Shown one piece after another: positions 1-9,653 of a stretch of 64,000 nt of DNA (position 1 is the first letter of the stretch; every line of letters starts with the position of its first letter). A program made the position numbers and the translations under genes. The stretch is from Marivirga tractuosa DSM 4126. GTDB taxonomy: Bacteria; Bacteroidota; Bacteroidia; Cytophagales; Cyclobacteriaceae. Below the pieces are notes generated by a model, which was given only the letters and a program-made list of their open reading frames with translations, was not told where the DNA came from and did no database searches. The DNA lies in assembly GCF_000183425.1 (NCBI RefSeq), contig NC_014759.1:2697001-2761000 (forward strand). Reading direction: 5' to 3'.

Positions 1-1520
1 TTGCCTTTTATGATCAACAGAATGAGGAAATGTTGGTGGCTCGCGACCGATACGGTATCAAACCTTTATACTATTTGGAAGACGAAGACCGCTTTATTTT
101 TGCGAGCGAATTGAAAGCAATCCTAAAATTCGGAATTGAAAAAAGCATCGACACCAATTCTGTTTATACTTATCTGCAATTAAATTATTTGCCTGCTCCC
201 ATGAGCATGGTAAAAGGCGTGAAGAAATTGATGCCAGGTCAATATGCAAATGTTAAAAAGAAATCAGTTGAGTTCAATTCCTTTTATGAATTGAAAACCA
301 CTTTTGAAAAGCCTTTTCAGGGAAGTTATGAAGATGCCCAAGTTCAACTGAAAGCCTTAATGGAAAAGTCAGTTGGGCGAAGATTAGTAGCCGATGTTCC
401 TTTAGGCACATTCTTGAGCGGAGGAGTTGATTCCTCTATCATTTCAGCTATTGCAGCAAAAAAGGTAGAAAGCTTACATACTTTCTCAATTGGTTATAAA
501 GGACATTCGTTTTTCGATGAAACTGAATATGCCAATGCCGTGGCCAAACATATTGGCTCCAAGCATCAAGTATTTTCTTTGAGTTTGGATGATCTATATG
601 GCTATTTACCCAAGTTGCTTAAGAGTTTCTCTGAGCCTTTTGCTGATAGTTCTGCTTTGCCTGTTTATGCTTTAAGCCAACTGACCAAAGAAAATGTAAC
701 GGTTGCTTTATCGGGTGATGGAGCAGATGAGCTTTTTGCTGGATATAATAAACATGAAGCACTTTACCGACTTTGGCATCCCGGAGCTAAAGAAAAAATG
801 GTAAGCACATTAAGTCCAATATGGAATATATTACCCAAGTCCAGAAATAGTCCATTAGGAAATATAAGTAGACAATTAAAGAAATTTGCTGATGCTTCTC
901 AACTCGATATTCAATCACAATATTGGATGCTGGCAAGTTTGCAAAGTGCTCGAAAAACAACAGATTTATTGTCAAATGCAGTTTTAGAAGATGTTGATTT
1001 TGAAGGGTTTGATTTGTGGAAAGATCAATTGTTATCCACTCTTAGTTCTAAATCTATAAATCAATCTTTACAACTTGATCAAGAGCTGGTTCTTCAAGGA
1101 GACATGCTGCAAAAAGTAGATTTGATGAGCATGCAACATGCATTGGAAGTTCGGGTTCCATTTCTGGATCACGAATTAGTGGCTTTTGCCAATAGCTTGC
1201 CAGAAGAATTTAAAGTGAATGGCAAAGGGAAGAAAATGATTCTGCAGGATACTTTCAGAGAAATTTTACCAGAGAAAATTTACAATCGCCCAAAACATGG
1301 TTTTGAAGTTCCGCTACTTGATTGGCTCAGAAAAGACTTAAAATCTGATATTGAAAATAAATGGTTAGATAAAGATCGAATCGAAAAACAAGAAGTTTTT
1401 GATTGGGATGGCATCCAAGCATTAAAGAAAAAGCTATTTTCAAGCAATCCCGAAGATAGCCATGCACACATATGGGCTCTTATTGTTTTTCAGGAATGGT
1501 GGGAACGGTATATGGAATAA
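1..1520 (+). CDS. asnB: Asparagine synthetase (glutamine-hydrolysing), 5' end missing
   Basis: Makes asparagine from aspartate, glutamine and ATP in the cytoplasm. The frame is open to the left edge (residues AFYDQQNEE precede the first internal Met at 30), so the N-terminal part of the glutaminase domain with the catalytic Cys lies outside the window. The visible part starts at the end of the class II GATase domain (RDRYGIKPLYY) and continues through the synthetase domain with the PP-loop SGGVDSS near 414-440, an SGDGADELFAGY motif and PFLDHELVAF. About 505 residues are visible of the roughly 620 usual for the family. It converges on the CDF gene with only 13 bp between the stops. An AsnB-like amidotransferase acting on another substrate, for example in surface polysaccharide synthesis, cannot be excluded without the left flank. 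Confidence 0.9.
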   Translation, partial: AFYDQQNEEMLVARDRYGIKPLYYLEDEDRFIFASELKAILKFGIEKSIDTNSVYTYLQLNYLPAPMSMVKGVKKLMPGQYANVKKKSVEFNSFYELKTTFEKPFQGSYEDAQVQLKALMEKSVGRRLVADVPLGTFLSGGVDSSIISAIAAKKVESLHTFSIGYKGHSFFDETEYANAVAKHIGSKHQVFSLSLDDLYGYLPKLLKSFSEPFADSSALPVYALSQLTKENVTVALSGDGADELFAGYNKHEALYRLWHPGAKEKMVSTLSPIWNILPKSRNSPLGNISRQLKKFADASQLDIQSQYWMLASLQSARKTTDLLSNAVLEDVDFEGFDLWKDQLLSTLSSKSINQSLQLDQELVLQGDMLQKVDLMSMQHALEVRVPFLDHELVAFANSLPEEFKVNGKGKKMILQDTFREILPEKIYNRPKHGFEVPLLDWLRKDLKSDIENKWLDKDRIEKQEVFDWDGIQALKKKLFSSNPEDSHAHIWALIVFQEWWERYME

Positions 1521-1533
1521 AGAATAAATAAAA

Positions 1534-2418
1534 TCACTGAATCAATTTCTTATTCTCATCCAAGCCATGTTCAAATTGAAGGGTGATATGTCCTATCGAA
1601 AAATTAGTGTGTAGCAATTCTTCAACCCTTTTTTGGATTTCATGCGTTTCGCTAACGTTCAAGTCCTTTCTTAAATCTACATGAGCTTCCAAGTGAATCG
1701 TGTATTCATCCAATTGCCAAATATGAATATGATGGATATTCTTTACTTCTTTTAGTTGCTCTACCTCCATCACCAAATGAGGAATATCTATCCCTTCAGG
1801 TACAAACTGCATCAATATTTTAGCAGAATCCCAAAGGAGTCGCCAGGAGGTAGCTATTAAATAAACACCAATTAAAATTGATAAAACGCCATCTACCCAA
1901 GTAACACCATAATATTTCATCGCTAAACCTCCGCCCAATACGGCCACGGAAAACAAAGTGTCAGAAAGTAAATGCAAGAAAGCTGATTTCATATTCATGC
2001 TATTCTTAGCATCTTTTGCTAAAAATACAACGCTTAACCCATTTGCTACTATAGCAATACCCGCTAACCAAATCACTAAGTCATTATTTATTTGTAGGGA
2101 CTGACTAATCTGTAGGCGCTGAATACTTTCAATTATGATGTAAATAGCTACAGCTATAATAACTGCGGAATTAACAAAAGCAGCTAATACTTCTGCTCTT
2201 TTATAGCCAAATGATTTGCTGTAAGTAGCTTCTTTTTTAGCCAAAACTATGGCTACCAAACTTAACGCTAATGCTGCAACATCACTGAAATTATGCATAG
2301 CATCAGAAATCAGCGCCATAGAGTTACCTACAATTCCGCCTACTATTTGCGAAGCTGTAATGATAACATTAAGCAAAATAACCCACTTAAGCCTGCTTTC
2401 TCTTTTCATAGAAATCAA
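1534..2418 (-). CDS. Cation diffusion facilitator (CzcD/ZitB-type) metal exporter
   Basis: A 294-residue inner-membrane protein that probably exports Zn2+ or a similar divalent metal in exchange for protons. Six hydrophobic segments fill the first ~210 residues. The paired metal-binding motifs of the family are visible: HNFSD in the second segment (near residue 43) and HLLSD in the fifth (near 149). The C-terminal cytoplasmic domain carries the HIHIW / HLEAHVDL signature of the CDF dimerisation domain. Length is normal for CzcD. A second Met (MKRESRLKW) three codons in could be the true start. Metal specificity cannot be read from the sequence. There is no partner gene, so it appears monocistronic. 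Confidence 0.9.
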   Translation of the reverse strand: MISMKRESRLKWVILLNVIITASQIVGGIVGNSMALISDAMHNFSDVAALALSLVAIVLAKKEATYSKSFGYKRAEVLAAFVNSAVIIAVAIYIIIESIQRLQISQSLQINNDLVIWLAGIAIVANGLSVVFLAKDAKNSMNMKSAFLHLLSDTLFSVAVLGGGLAMKYYGVTWVDGVLSILIGVYLIATSWRLLWDSAKILMQFVPEGIDIPHLVMEVEQLKEVKNIHHIHIWQLDEYTIHLEAHVDLRKDLNVSETHEIQKRVEELLHTNFSIGHITLQFEHGLDENKKLIQ

Positions 2419-2483
2419 AAATAGGAAATCGATAATTGAAGTGCTAAGGTCCTATTAATTTTAAATATAAATAATTGGCATAT

Positions 2484-2521
2484 TCCAAAAAAAGCCACCT
2501 ACAGTCTATCTAGGTGGCTTT
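2484..2521 (-). terminator. Intrinsic terminator after the S15 peptidase gene
   Basis: A perfect 10-bp stem (AAAGCCACCT, 2491-2500, with its complement 2512-2521) closes an 11-nt loop. Read on the minus strand the stem is followed by a run of T. It lies just past the stop of the peptidase gene at 2543. Confidence 0.85.
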
Positions 2522-2542
2522 AAAGTTTTTCCTGACGATAGA

Positions 2543-4453
2543 TTACTTGTCTAACTCTAATTGCAGAGACTGCGGTGTAGTTTCCAATTCTCCAATCTCA
2601 ATTTTTGAATCTCCTTTTACTGTAATGGTAGCTTTAATAAAATCCTCTTCTTCAGCTTTATAAATATTCTCTACATATTTCTGTGGGTTTCTGTCAATGT
2701 AAGGGAACCAAGTACTATGAATTTGCACCATTACTCTATGCCCCTTTTTGAAGGTATGTAGGATATCCTGTAATGCAATTTCTACTTCATCCTCCTCATT
2801 AGGAACAAAGGGTTTTGGGTCAGCAAAACTGTCTCTAAATCTTCCTCTGAAAACCTCCGCCCTAACCAATTGCTGATAATTCCCCATCACAATATTCTCA
2901 GGATTATGGTCGTAGTTTTCATGATCACCAGGATAAACATCAATGATTTTAACGATGAAATCAGCATCGGTTGATGAAATCGCTACTTTTAATTTTGCTG
3001 CTATTTCGCCAGCCAATGTTAAATTTTCCTCTAAAGGATCTGATTCCCATACCAAAACATCGGGTCTGCGAGCAGCATGACGCTGGTCATCCGTCATATA
3101 TGCACGAGGAGTGAAAGACAGACCTTCGGTAAATGAAGTATAGGGAACTGGTTTAGAAGGGTCTGAAACATAACTGAACTCATCTTCATTGCTTCCTTCA
3201 TCATTAATTAAAAGCTTCCCGTTTTGCGCAAATCCTAAAGTAGTTTTCGGAATTTGTGGTGGCCAAACATCGAATTTTTGCCATTCTTTCAAACCAGTAT
3301 CAAACATATACGCTTCTGGTAAAGCTGGCTTTCCTTTTCCATCTCTTAAGAAATGATTAAAGAAAGGACGTTCTATTTCTTTTTGATAGAAAGTCGAAAT
3401 ACTATCTCCAAAATAGATATGATTAACTGCTTGAAAACCTTTTTCTCTAGCCCAATCTCCATGACTCCAAGGCCCAAAAACGATTGTATTATAGGCTTCA
3501 GGACTTGTTTTTTCTATTGTTTTGTAAATATTGAGCGGGCCATATAAATCTTCGGCATCGTACCATCCGCCTACAGTCATAACTGCGTGATCGATATCAT
3601 CTAAGTGAGGAATAATACTTCTCTTCTGCCAGAACTCATCATAGTTAGGATGCTCTACTGTTTGCTCCCAAAATTCATTATCAAAGTGTAATTTTTTGGT
3701 AATGTTTTTTAATGGCCCCATGTCAAGGTGGTAATCATAGCCATCTATAGCATTTGCTGTTCTCATCCTAGCAAAAGCGTCATTGTACCATGATTCTTTT
3801 GTTGGTCCCTCTGTTTGGTAACCAAATACCGGATATGCCGCTGTATAAGACTGCAAATAAGCGCCATTGTGATGAAAATCATCAAAGAAAAAATCTCCAA
3901 TTGGTGCTTGTGGTGAGCTTGCTTTCAAAGCAGGGTGTGCATCTGGCAATGCTGCAGCAGTATAAAAACCTGGATAGCTAATGCCCCACTGACCTACTTT
4001 TCCATTCGTTTTCCCCTTTAAATGTTTTAGCAGCCACTCGATAGTGTCATAAGTATCAGAACTCTCATCCGCTTCTTTTTTATGTTTATTTCCAGGAATA
4101 TTAGGCGTCATATTGGTGAACTTACCTTCCGACATCCATCTACCTCTCACATCCTGATAAACAAAAATGAATTTATCTTCCATCAAGTATTTTGAAGGAC
4201 CCAGCGAACGCTTATAGGCATCGGCTCCATATGGAGCAATACTGTAACAAGTTCTTTGCATCATGATAGGATGCTTGCCCTTTTCTTTTGGTGTGTAGAT
4301 GGCTGTATATAATCTTGTGCCATCTCGCATAGGAATATAGACTTCCTCTTTGTCGTAATTTTCTTTAACATAATTACTTTGCTCTTCCTGAGCCCAAGCA
4401 GCTGGGCTTAAAAAGAGGCAAATACCAATTAATAATAGAATATTTCTCTTCAT
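2543..4453 (-). CDS. CocE/NonD-family hydrolase (X-Pro dipeptidyl-peptidase S15 type), secreted
   Basis: A secreted serine hydrolase of the S15/CocE family, whose members cleave X-Pro dipeptides, glutaryl-acylase-type amides or esters. The start is placed at 4453, where MKRNILLLIGICLFLSPAAWA forms a clear signal peptide; the longer frame to 4567 only adds a non-signal extension. The catalytic triad is recognisable: Ser in GISYPG, Asp in GGWYDAED and His in GPWSHGDW, in the order typical of CocE. The C-terminal ~220 residues match the jelly-roll X-Pro_dipeptid domain. Length (636 residues) is normal. The substrate is unknown; peptide scavenging in the periplasm or outside the cell is the most likely role. 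Divergent from the ABC transporter at 4624. Confidence 0.88.
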   Translation of the reverse strand: MKRNILLLIGICLFLSPAAWAQEEQSNYVKENYDKEEVYIPMRDGTRLYTAIYTPKEKGKHPIMMQRTCYSIAPYGADAYKRSLGPSKYLMEDKFIFVYQDVRGRWMSEGKFTNMTPNIPGNKHKKEADESSDTYDTIEWLLKHLKGKTNGKVGQWGISYPGFYTAAALPDAHPALKASSPQAPIGDFFFDDFHHNGAYLQSYTAAYPVFGYQTEGPTKESWYNDAFARMRTANAIDGYDYHLDMGPLKNITKKLHFDNEFWEQTVEHPNYDEFWQKRSIIPHLDDIDHAVMTVGGWYDAEDLYGPLNIYKTIEKTSPEAYNTIVFGPWSHGDWAREKGFQAVNHIYFGDSISTFYQKEIERPFFNHFLRDGKGKPALPEAYMFDTGLKEWQKFDVWPPQIPKTTLGFAQNGKLLINDEGSNEDEFSYVSDPSKPVPYTSFTEGLSFTPRAYMTDDQRHAARRPDVLVWESDPLEENLTLAGEIAAKLKVAISSTDADFIVKIIDVYPGDHENYDHNPENIVMGNYQQLVRAEVFRGRFRDSFADPKPFVPNEEDEVEIALQDILHTFKKGHRVMVQIHSTWFPYIDRNPQKYVENIYKAEEEDFIKATITVKGDSKIEIGELETTPQSLQLELDK

Positions 4454-4623
4454 TTTAATAAAGTTTAATTTGAAAGGATAAGTTAGTAAATAAGTTTTTG
4501 AGATAGATGAGTTGAAAAAAAAATTTGATAGGTGGTCATCTTCATATTTACCTTTCATCAATTTCATTAAACTGTTTCCGTCTTCAACCGTTTTCCATTA
4601 AGTTATAGCAGATAAAACAATAG

Positions 4624-5322
4624 ATGAATCAAATATTAGCAGTTCAAAACTTGAGCAAAACCTACCAATCCGGGGAGAAATCTTTAACTGTACTTTCCGA
4701 TATTAATTTTGAAATTAACCCGGGAAGCAGTTGTGCCATTATCGGTCCCTCTGGAAGTGGTAAAACCACCTTGCTTGGACTATGTGCAGGCCTGGATGAA
4801 GCAGGAACAGGTTCCGTTACGCTTGATGGAAAACAATTGGAAAAGCTTTCTGAGGATGAAAGAGCAGCCGTTCGAAATGCTTCAGTCGGTTTTATTTTTC
4901 AAAGCTTTAATTTATTGCCCACACTTACAGCCTTAGAAAATGTGATGGTGCCGTTGGAGTTACTAGGCAAGAAACATGTTAAGCCTATTGCAATTGATTT
5001 ATTACAGAAAGTAGGATTAGGTGACAGAATGGATCATTATGCTTCACAACTGTCTGGTGGTGAGCAACAAAGGGTTTCCATTGCCAGAGCATTTGCCAAC
5101 CAACCCAAAATTTTATTTGCTGATGAGCCAACTGGAAACTTAGATCAGGAAACAGGTGAAACCATTGAAGCCCTCATCTTTAACTTAAATAAGGAATTGG
5201 GTACCACATTAGTTTTGGTTACTCATGATCATGATCTGGCGAAAAGAACGGATCGAATCCTACAACTAAAAGGAGGAAAACTGATAAAAGATTCTGCCAA
5301 CTTAACATCCCAAGAAGCTTAA
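4624..5322 (+). CDS. ABC transporter ATP-binding protein (LolD/YbbA/MacB type)
   Basis: The 232-residue cytoplasmic ATPase of a type VII (MacB-like) ABC system. Walker A is GPSGSGKTT (around residues 39-47), the signature is LSGGEQQRV, Walker B is ILFADEPTGNLD and the switch His is in VTHDHD. The FIFQSFNLLPTLTALENV stretch is typical of the LolD/YbbA branch. It lies 10 bp ahead of the FtsX-like permease and surely forms one operon and one transporter with it. Such pairs handle lipoproteins, lipids or peptides by mechanotransmission rather than classical transport. The YbbA-YbbP pair of unknown substrate is the closest model. Confidence 0.93.
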   Translation: MNQILAVQNLSKTYQSGEKSLTVLSDINFEINPGSSCAIIGPSGSGKTTLLGLCAGLDEAGTGSVTLDGKQLEKLSEDERAAVRNASVGFIFQSFNLLPTLTALENVMVPLELLGKKHVKPIAIDLLQKVGLGDRMDHYASQLSGGEQQRVSIARAFANQPKILFADEPTGNLDQETGETIEALIFNLNKELGTTLVLVTHDHDLAKRTDRILQLKGGKLIKDSANLTSQEA

Positions 5323-5332
5323 AACCATTCTC

Positions 5333-7858
5333 ATGCAAAATTTAAACTGGTTATTGAAAATGGCTTGGCGCGATAGTCGTAGAAACCGTTCGCGTTTGTT
5401 TCTGTTTATGAGCAGTATAGTGCTGGGCATAGCAGCACTGGTTGCCATTAATTCATTTGGAGATAATCTCACTGAACAAATCAATTCAGAAGCCAAAGAA
5501 CTTTTAGGCGCTGATGTGGAACTGGAAAGCAGAAGTCCTTTCCCGGATTCACTTTACCAATTCTTGCAAAATGAAAACTTAGCCCTCTCAGAGGAAAGGG
5601 CTTTTGCCAGTATGGTGTATTTTCCTAAAAATGGTGGGACCAGATTGATAAATGTTAGAGCAGTAGAAGCCAATTATCCTTTTTATGGCACTATTGAAAC
5701 TACGCCCTTTGAATCTGCAGAAAACTACAATACGCAAGAAAAAGCTTTAGTTGACCAATCATTAATGCTGCAGTTTAATGTAAATCCTAAAGACTCTGTC
5801 CGAATAGGAACTAAAATGTTTTCCATAGCAGGTGAAATCAATAAAACGCCTGGACAATCAGCCATTACCACTACGGTGGCTCCTCCTGTTTTTATTCCAT
5901 TTTCTAAACTGGAAGAAACGGGCTTGATGCAAAAAGGAAGTCGCATTAATTACAAACTCTACATCAAGTTTCCGGATGGCATTGACGATCAAAAATATTT
6001 CAATGAGGTTTTAAAACCTCGTTTGGAAAAAGAGGAAATCCGATTTGATGATGTGGAGGAGCGAAAAGAAGAATTGGGAGATGCCTATTCTGACCTAACT
6101 GGATTTCTTAATTTAACAGCATTTATTGCCTTGCTTTTGGGCTGTATTGGTGTGGCCAGCTCTGTACAGGTTTATGTAAAAGAGAAAGTAAAATCAGTGG
6201 CCATATTGCGCTGTTTGGGTGCTTCTTCTTTACAAGGAATGTGGATTTTCTTAATCCAAATTGCTGTAATTGGATTAATTGGTTCCGTAATTGGTGCTTT
6301 GATAGGAAGCAGTATTCAATATTTCTTGCCACAATTATTTGCGGATTTCTTACCATTCGAAATTGAATTGACTTTTAGTTTTAGTTCTTTCCTTCAAGGC
6401 ATAGTGATTGGTCTTTTGGCTTCAATCTTATTTGCTTTGGTTCCGCTTTTACAAATCCGAAAAGTCTCTCCTTTAAATGTATTGAGAAGTTTAGGCTGGG
6501 GCAAAACCTCAAAAGCCAGTCGTTTTGTTTATGTATTAGTTATCTTCTTTGTATTTGGTTTTTCCTTCTTACAGCTAAATTCTCTTGAAGAAGCAGGGGT
6601 ATTCACTGCTTCATTGTTAGTGGCCGCACTAATCTTAATGGGCGTAAGTAGATTAATCATTTGGGCAGTAAGAAAATATTTCCCTGAAAAGGCGGCATTT
6701 ACTACAAGACAAGGCTTGGCTAATTTGTATAGACCCAATAATCAGACTTTAATTCTGGTCGTGACGATTGGTTTGGGCACGGCCTTGATCACTACTTTAA
6801 TGCTCAGTCAAGATTTACTACTAGACAAAGTAAAATTGAGCAGTAGTGAAAAACAACCGAACATGGTCCTGTTCGACATCCAAAGTGACCAAGTGGATCA
6901 GGTAATCGATATCACTAATAATGACAGCTTGCCTGTGATTCAGGAAGTGCCGATCGTTACCATGAAGCTCCATAGCTTAAAAGGTGAATCGGTAGATGCC
7001 ATTAGAGAGGATACCACTGCTGGAGTGAGAAATTGGGTGTTGAGAAGGGAATACAGAGTGACTTATCGTGATAGGTTAATTGATTCAGAAACAATCTTAG
7101 AAGGAGAGTGGAACGGGAAAGTTGAATATCCAGGTGATTCTATTTTCATTTCTCTAGATCAAGGTTTAGCTGAAGACATGAAAGTTGGTCTTGGTGACCC
7201 CCTTACTTTTAATGTGCAAGGAGCACTGATTCAATGCTATGTTGGTAGCATTAGAGAAATCGACTGGCAAAGGGTACAAACCAATTTCTTGGTTGTTTTC
7301 CCAGAAGGCGTTTTAGAAGAAGCTCCTAAATTTCATGTGTTGTTAACTCGCTACGAGAAAGTAGAGAAATCTGCCCAATATCAGCAAAAAGTAGTGAGTA
7401 AATTCCCCAATATCTCCATCATCGATTTAGACTTAATTTTGAAAACAGTGGATGAAGTATTAGGTAAAATCTCTTTCGTGATCCAATTTATGGCTTTCTT
7501 TAGCATTATCACAGGCGTGATTGTATTGATTGGGGCGGTAAATATCAGCAAATTCCAAAGAATGCAGGAAGCCGTTTTATTAAGAACCATTGGTGCAAGC
7601 AGAAAGCAAATAGTTCGGATCAATTTTATGGAATATTTCTTTTTAGGAAGCATTTCCAGTTTGACTGGAATCATTATCGCTATTTTATCTGCATGGGGGT
7701 TAGCTTACTTTAGCTTTGAAACAGTGTTTATTCCAAATCTTTGGGCTGTGGTGATTACTTATATTGCTATTACTGGCCTAACGGTTTTCATTGGATTGAC
7801 CAATAGTAGATCGGTAGTAAATAAACCTCCATTGGAGATATTGAGGAAAGAGGTTTGA
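5333..7858 (+). CDS. FtsX-like ABC transporter permease (YbbP type)
   Basis: An 841-residue inner-membrane permease. It has an N-terminal transmembrane helix and a periplasmic MacB-like domain (residues ~20-240), then FtsX-type transmembrane blocks around 250-370 and 720-840, with a further four-helix region near 400-480 between them. This double-FtsX layout matches the YbbP family of putative ABC permeases. Signature stretches are VAILRCLGAS and AVLLRTIGASRKQI, the coupling-helix regions found in both FtsX units. It pairs with the ATPase 10 bp upstream, and a hairpin terminator follows at 7880. Cargo is unknown. Confidence 0.9.
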   Translation: MQNLNWLLKMAWRDSRRNRSRLFLFMSSIVLGIAALVAINSFGDNLTEQINSEAKELLGADVELESRSPFPDSLYQFLQNENLALSEERAFASMVYFPKNGGTRLINVRAVEANYPFYGTIETTPFESAENYNTQEKALVDQSLMLQFNVNPKDSVRIGTKMFSIAGEINKTPGQSAITTTVAPPVFIPFSKLEETGLMQKGSRINYKLYIKFPDGIDDQKYFNEVLKPRLEKEEIRFDDVEERKEELGDAYSDLTGFLNLTAFIALLLGCIGVASSVQVYVKEKVKSVAILRCLGASSLQGMWIFLIQIAVIGLIGSVIGALIGSSIQYFLPQLFADFLPFEIELTFSFSSFLQGIVIGLLASILFALVPLLQIRKVSPLNVLRSLGWGKTSKASRFVYVLVIFFVFGFSFLQLNSLEEAGVFTASLLVAALILMGVSRLIIWAVRKYFPEKAAFTTRQGLANLYRPNNQTLILVVTIGLGTALITTLMLSQDLLLDKVKLSSSEKQPNMVLFDIQSDQVDQVIDITNNDSLPVIQEVPIVTMKLHSLKGESVDAIREDTTAGVRNWVLRREYRVTYRDRLIDSETILEGEWNGKVEYPGDSIFISLDQGLAEDMKVGLGDPLTFNVQGALIQCYVGSIREIDWQRVQTNFLVVFPEGVLEEAPKFHVLLTRYEKVEKSAQYQQKVVSKFPNISIIDLDLILKTVDEVLGKISFVIQFMAFFSIITGVIVLIGAVNISKFQRMQEAVLLRTIGASRKQIVRINFMEYFFLGSISSLTGIIIAILSAWGLAYFSFETVFIPNLWAVVITYIAITGLTVFIGLTNSRSVVNKPPLEILRKEV

Positions 7859-7879
7859 TAAGTATAAAAATGAAAAGTG

Positions 7880-7920
7880 AATCCAGCTTGAAATAAACTC
7901 CTTCGCTGGATTTATTTTTT
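7880..7920 (+). terminator. Intrinsic terminator after the ABC operon
   Basis: An 8-bp stem (AATCCAGC 7880-7887 with GCTGGATT 7905-7912) is followed by TATTTTTTTT. The T tract runs into the 3' end of the convergent methyltransferase gene. Confidence 0.8.
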
Positions 7921-8691
7921 TTCCAAAGTATAAAATAAGTCTAGACTTTCTTCAGCATTTTCATTTACGAAATAGTCTGCAACAGAAATTGATTTAACCA
8001 ATGAATTGTCAGCTTGGTCAAGCTTGTTTCGGTTAAGTCTGTTTAAAAATTCGTAAGGAATTCTGAGAAGAGGGGCTGGTAATCTGTATTGCAGATTTAA
8101 AATATCAAAGCGAGTTATTTTCTTAACCGACTCACGATTTTTATCATGATAATCCATCACCTTATCGTTTCCAGCAATTCCATTGGCTTCTACTTCTGAG
8201 AAAATAGATTTACATAATGCCTCAAGTTCAGGAGCAAAATATTCCCTTACATGCCAAGGATTTCGCGTTAAAGTCATTTTCTTATTTGGAGTAGAAATTA
8301 TGGCTTTCCCACCTGGTTTTAACACTCTATGAATTTCTTTTAAGAAGGATTTATCATCCTTTATATGCTCAATTACTTGAAAAGAAACCACGGTATCAAA
8401 AGAATTATCAGCTATATCCGATAAAGGCGGAATATGCATAGAAATAAATTTTGCTTGAGGATATTCCTTTTGCAGTTCATCCGTCAAGCTTTTATACTTA
8501 TCTATTCCAGTATAATGTTCTGCTGCGTTCACTAATATCTCCAATCCTCTTCCTGTACCGCATCCTATTTCTAATAATTCCCCTTCGATTTGTGGCTGAG
8601 CATAAACGTATGCTGCCAATAATCTTTGATGGATAGGGTTATCTGATGCAATAGAATCAGAAGTGATTTCTGTGGTTGAGACTTTGGACAT
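7912..8691 (-). CDS. Class I SAM-dependent methyltransferase
   Basis: A 259-residue cytoplasmic methyltransferase of the Methyltransf_11 / UbiE-like fold. Motif I is LLEIGCGTGRG (around residue 41), followed by GIDKYKSL at the end of strand 2, FDTVVSFQVIEHI as motif II and the post-motif GGKAIISTPN. The last ~80 residues are less conserved and may bind substrate. It is 10 bp downstream of the 2OG oxygenase, so the two probably form an operon. Substrate cannot be inferred; glycan, lipid or small-molecule targets are all possible. The stop overlaps the T tract of the terminator of the convergent ABC operon. Confidence 0.85.
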   Translation of the reverse strand: MSKVSTTEITSDSIASDNPIHQRLLAAYVYAQPQIEGELLEIGCGTGRGLEILVNAAEHYTGIDKYKSLTDELQKEYPQAKFISMHIPPLSDIADNSFDTVVSFQVIEHIKDDKSFLKEIHRVLKPGGKAIISTPNKKMTLTRNPWHVREYFAPELEALCKSIFSEVEANGIAGNDKVMDYHDKNRESVKKITRFDILNLQYRLPAPLLRIPYEFLNRLNRNKLDQADNSLVKSISVADYFVNENAEESLDLFYTLEKK

Positions 8692-8701
8692 AATATATAG
8701 C

Positions 8702-9484
8702 TTAACTGACTTTTAAAGCCTTTTTTATACTGTCAAAAAATGAGGGTTGTGGTTTTTCTTCCTGGTGCTCAGGGAAAATGGTATCATGAAATTTAATATC
8801 CTCCTGTTCCTTTTTGGTATAAAAAGTAGCAGAAAACATTTTTCTTTCTTCTTTATCCGGGCACTCTAAAGGTTTAGTATATCCATAATAAGAAGTATCC
8901 TTCACTTCAAAAATAACCGCTCTGTTAAATCTACAAGAAACTGCTTTTTTACATTTTGAAACGCAATCGTTCCACATTTCCAAAGCACCATTCCATTCAG
9001 GCTTCCATCTTGGAGTAAGGTAAAGCTGTAAATTTAATCTACGCTGTACATCCTTTTCAGGGTGAATATTGAAATCAACATGAACATCCTCAAAAGAGCC
9101 TTTTTTGCCTTTTTGAATACCAACTCCAAAGCCATCATTGGTAATGAAAGCATTTTTAACACCTGTCACTTTCTCAATAAACTCTAGAAAATGTGGTTTT
9201 GCTATCTCCTCTTTCAGTAAGTTAAACAACCGAGGATATTCATCGAACTTATCACCCTCCAGCTTATTCTCATGCCTGTCCTTTTTCGGCTTATTGAAAA
9301 GCTCATCTTCAGGAAAGAAATTATGGAGTTTCTCTGCAGTTTCTGTTGACAAAAAGTCATCCAGAATGACGTGGTGAAAAGGTTTGGAAGATTCGAACTC
9401 TTCCTTGTACTGATCGATTTGTTCTTGACTAAAATGCTTATTTTGAATAAGTTCCATAAAGGAATTTAAAATTTCGTGGCGCAA
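8702..9484 (-). CDS. 2OG-Fe(II) oxygenase superfamily protein (prolyl-4-hydroxylase-like), distal His apparently absent
   Basis: A 260-residue member of the 2-oxoglutarate/Fe(II) dioxygenase fold. The N-terminal HHVILDDFLS and the proximal iron ligands HVD (near residues 136-138), followed by RRLNLQLYLTPRW and GALEMWND, fit the bacterial 2OG-FeII_Oxy_3-like family. Where relatives have the distal iron ligand in a (S)WHG or (S)YHG motif, this protein reads SYYGY (near residue 197, around nt 8893), so the His appears replaced by Tyr. The following PLECP and RKMF elements, which hold the 2OG-binding Arg, are present. It could be inactive, substrate-tolerant or halogenase-like. It probably forms an operon with the methyltransferase downstream. 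A second Met at residue 10 is an alternative start. Confidence 0.78.
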   Translation of the reverse strand: MRHEILNSFMELIQNKHFSQEQIDQYKEEFESSKPFHHVILDDFLSTETAEKLHNFFPEDELFNKPKKDRHENKLEGDKFDEYPRLFNLLKEEIAKPHFLEFIEKVTGVKNAFITNDGFGVGIQKGKKGSFEDVHVDFNIHPEKDVQRRLNLQLYLTPRWKPEWNGALEMWNDCVSKCKKAVSCRFNRAVIFEVKDTSYYGYTKPLECPDKEERKMFSATFYTKKEQEDIKFHDTIFPEHQEEKPQPSFFDSIKKALKVS

Positions 9485-9653
9485 ATATACACTTCAAATG
9501 TAGTTTGCTCACATAAAATTTAAAATATTTAAATTTAATTTTCTATTACTTTCACAATATTTCGATAAACACCACAAAATGGCAGCGTAATCAAATGTAT
9601 AAACCCTTTTCTTTTCTAAAAAGTGCCAAAATTATAAGTAATATTATAAAATT

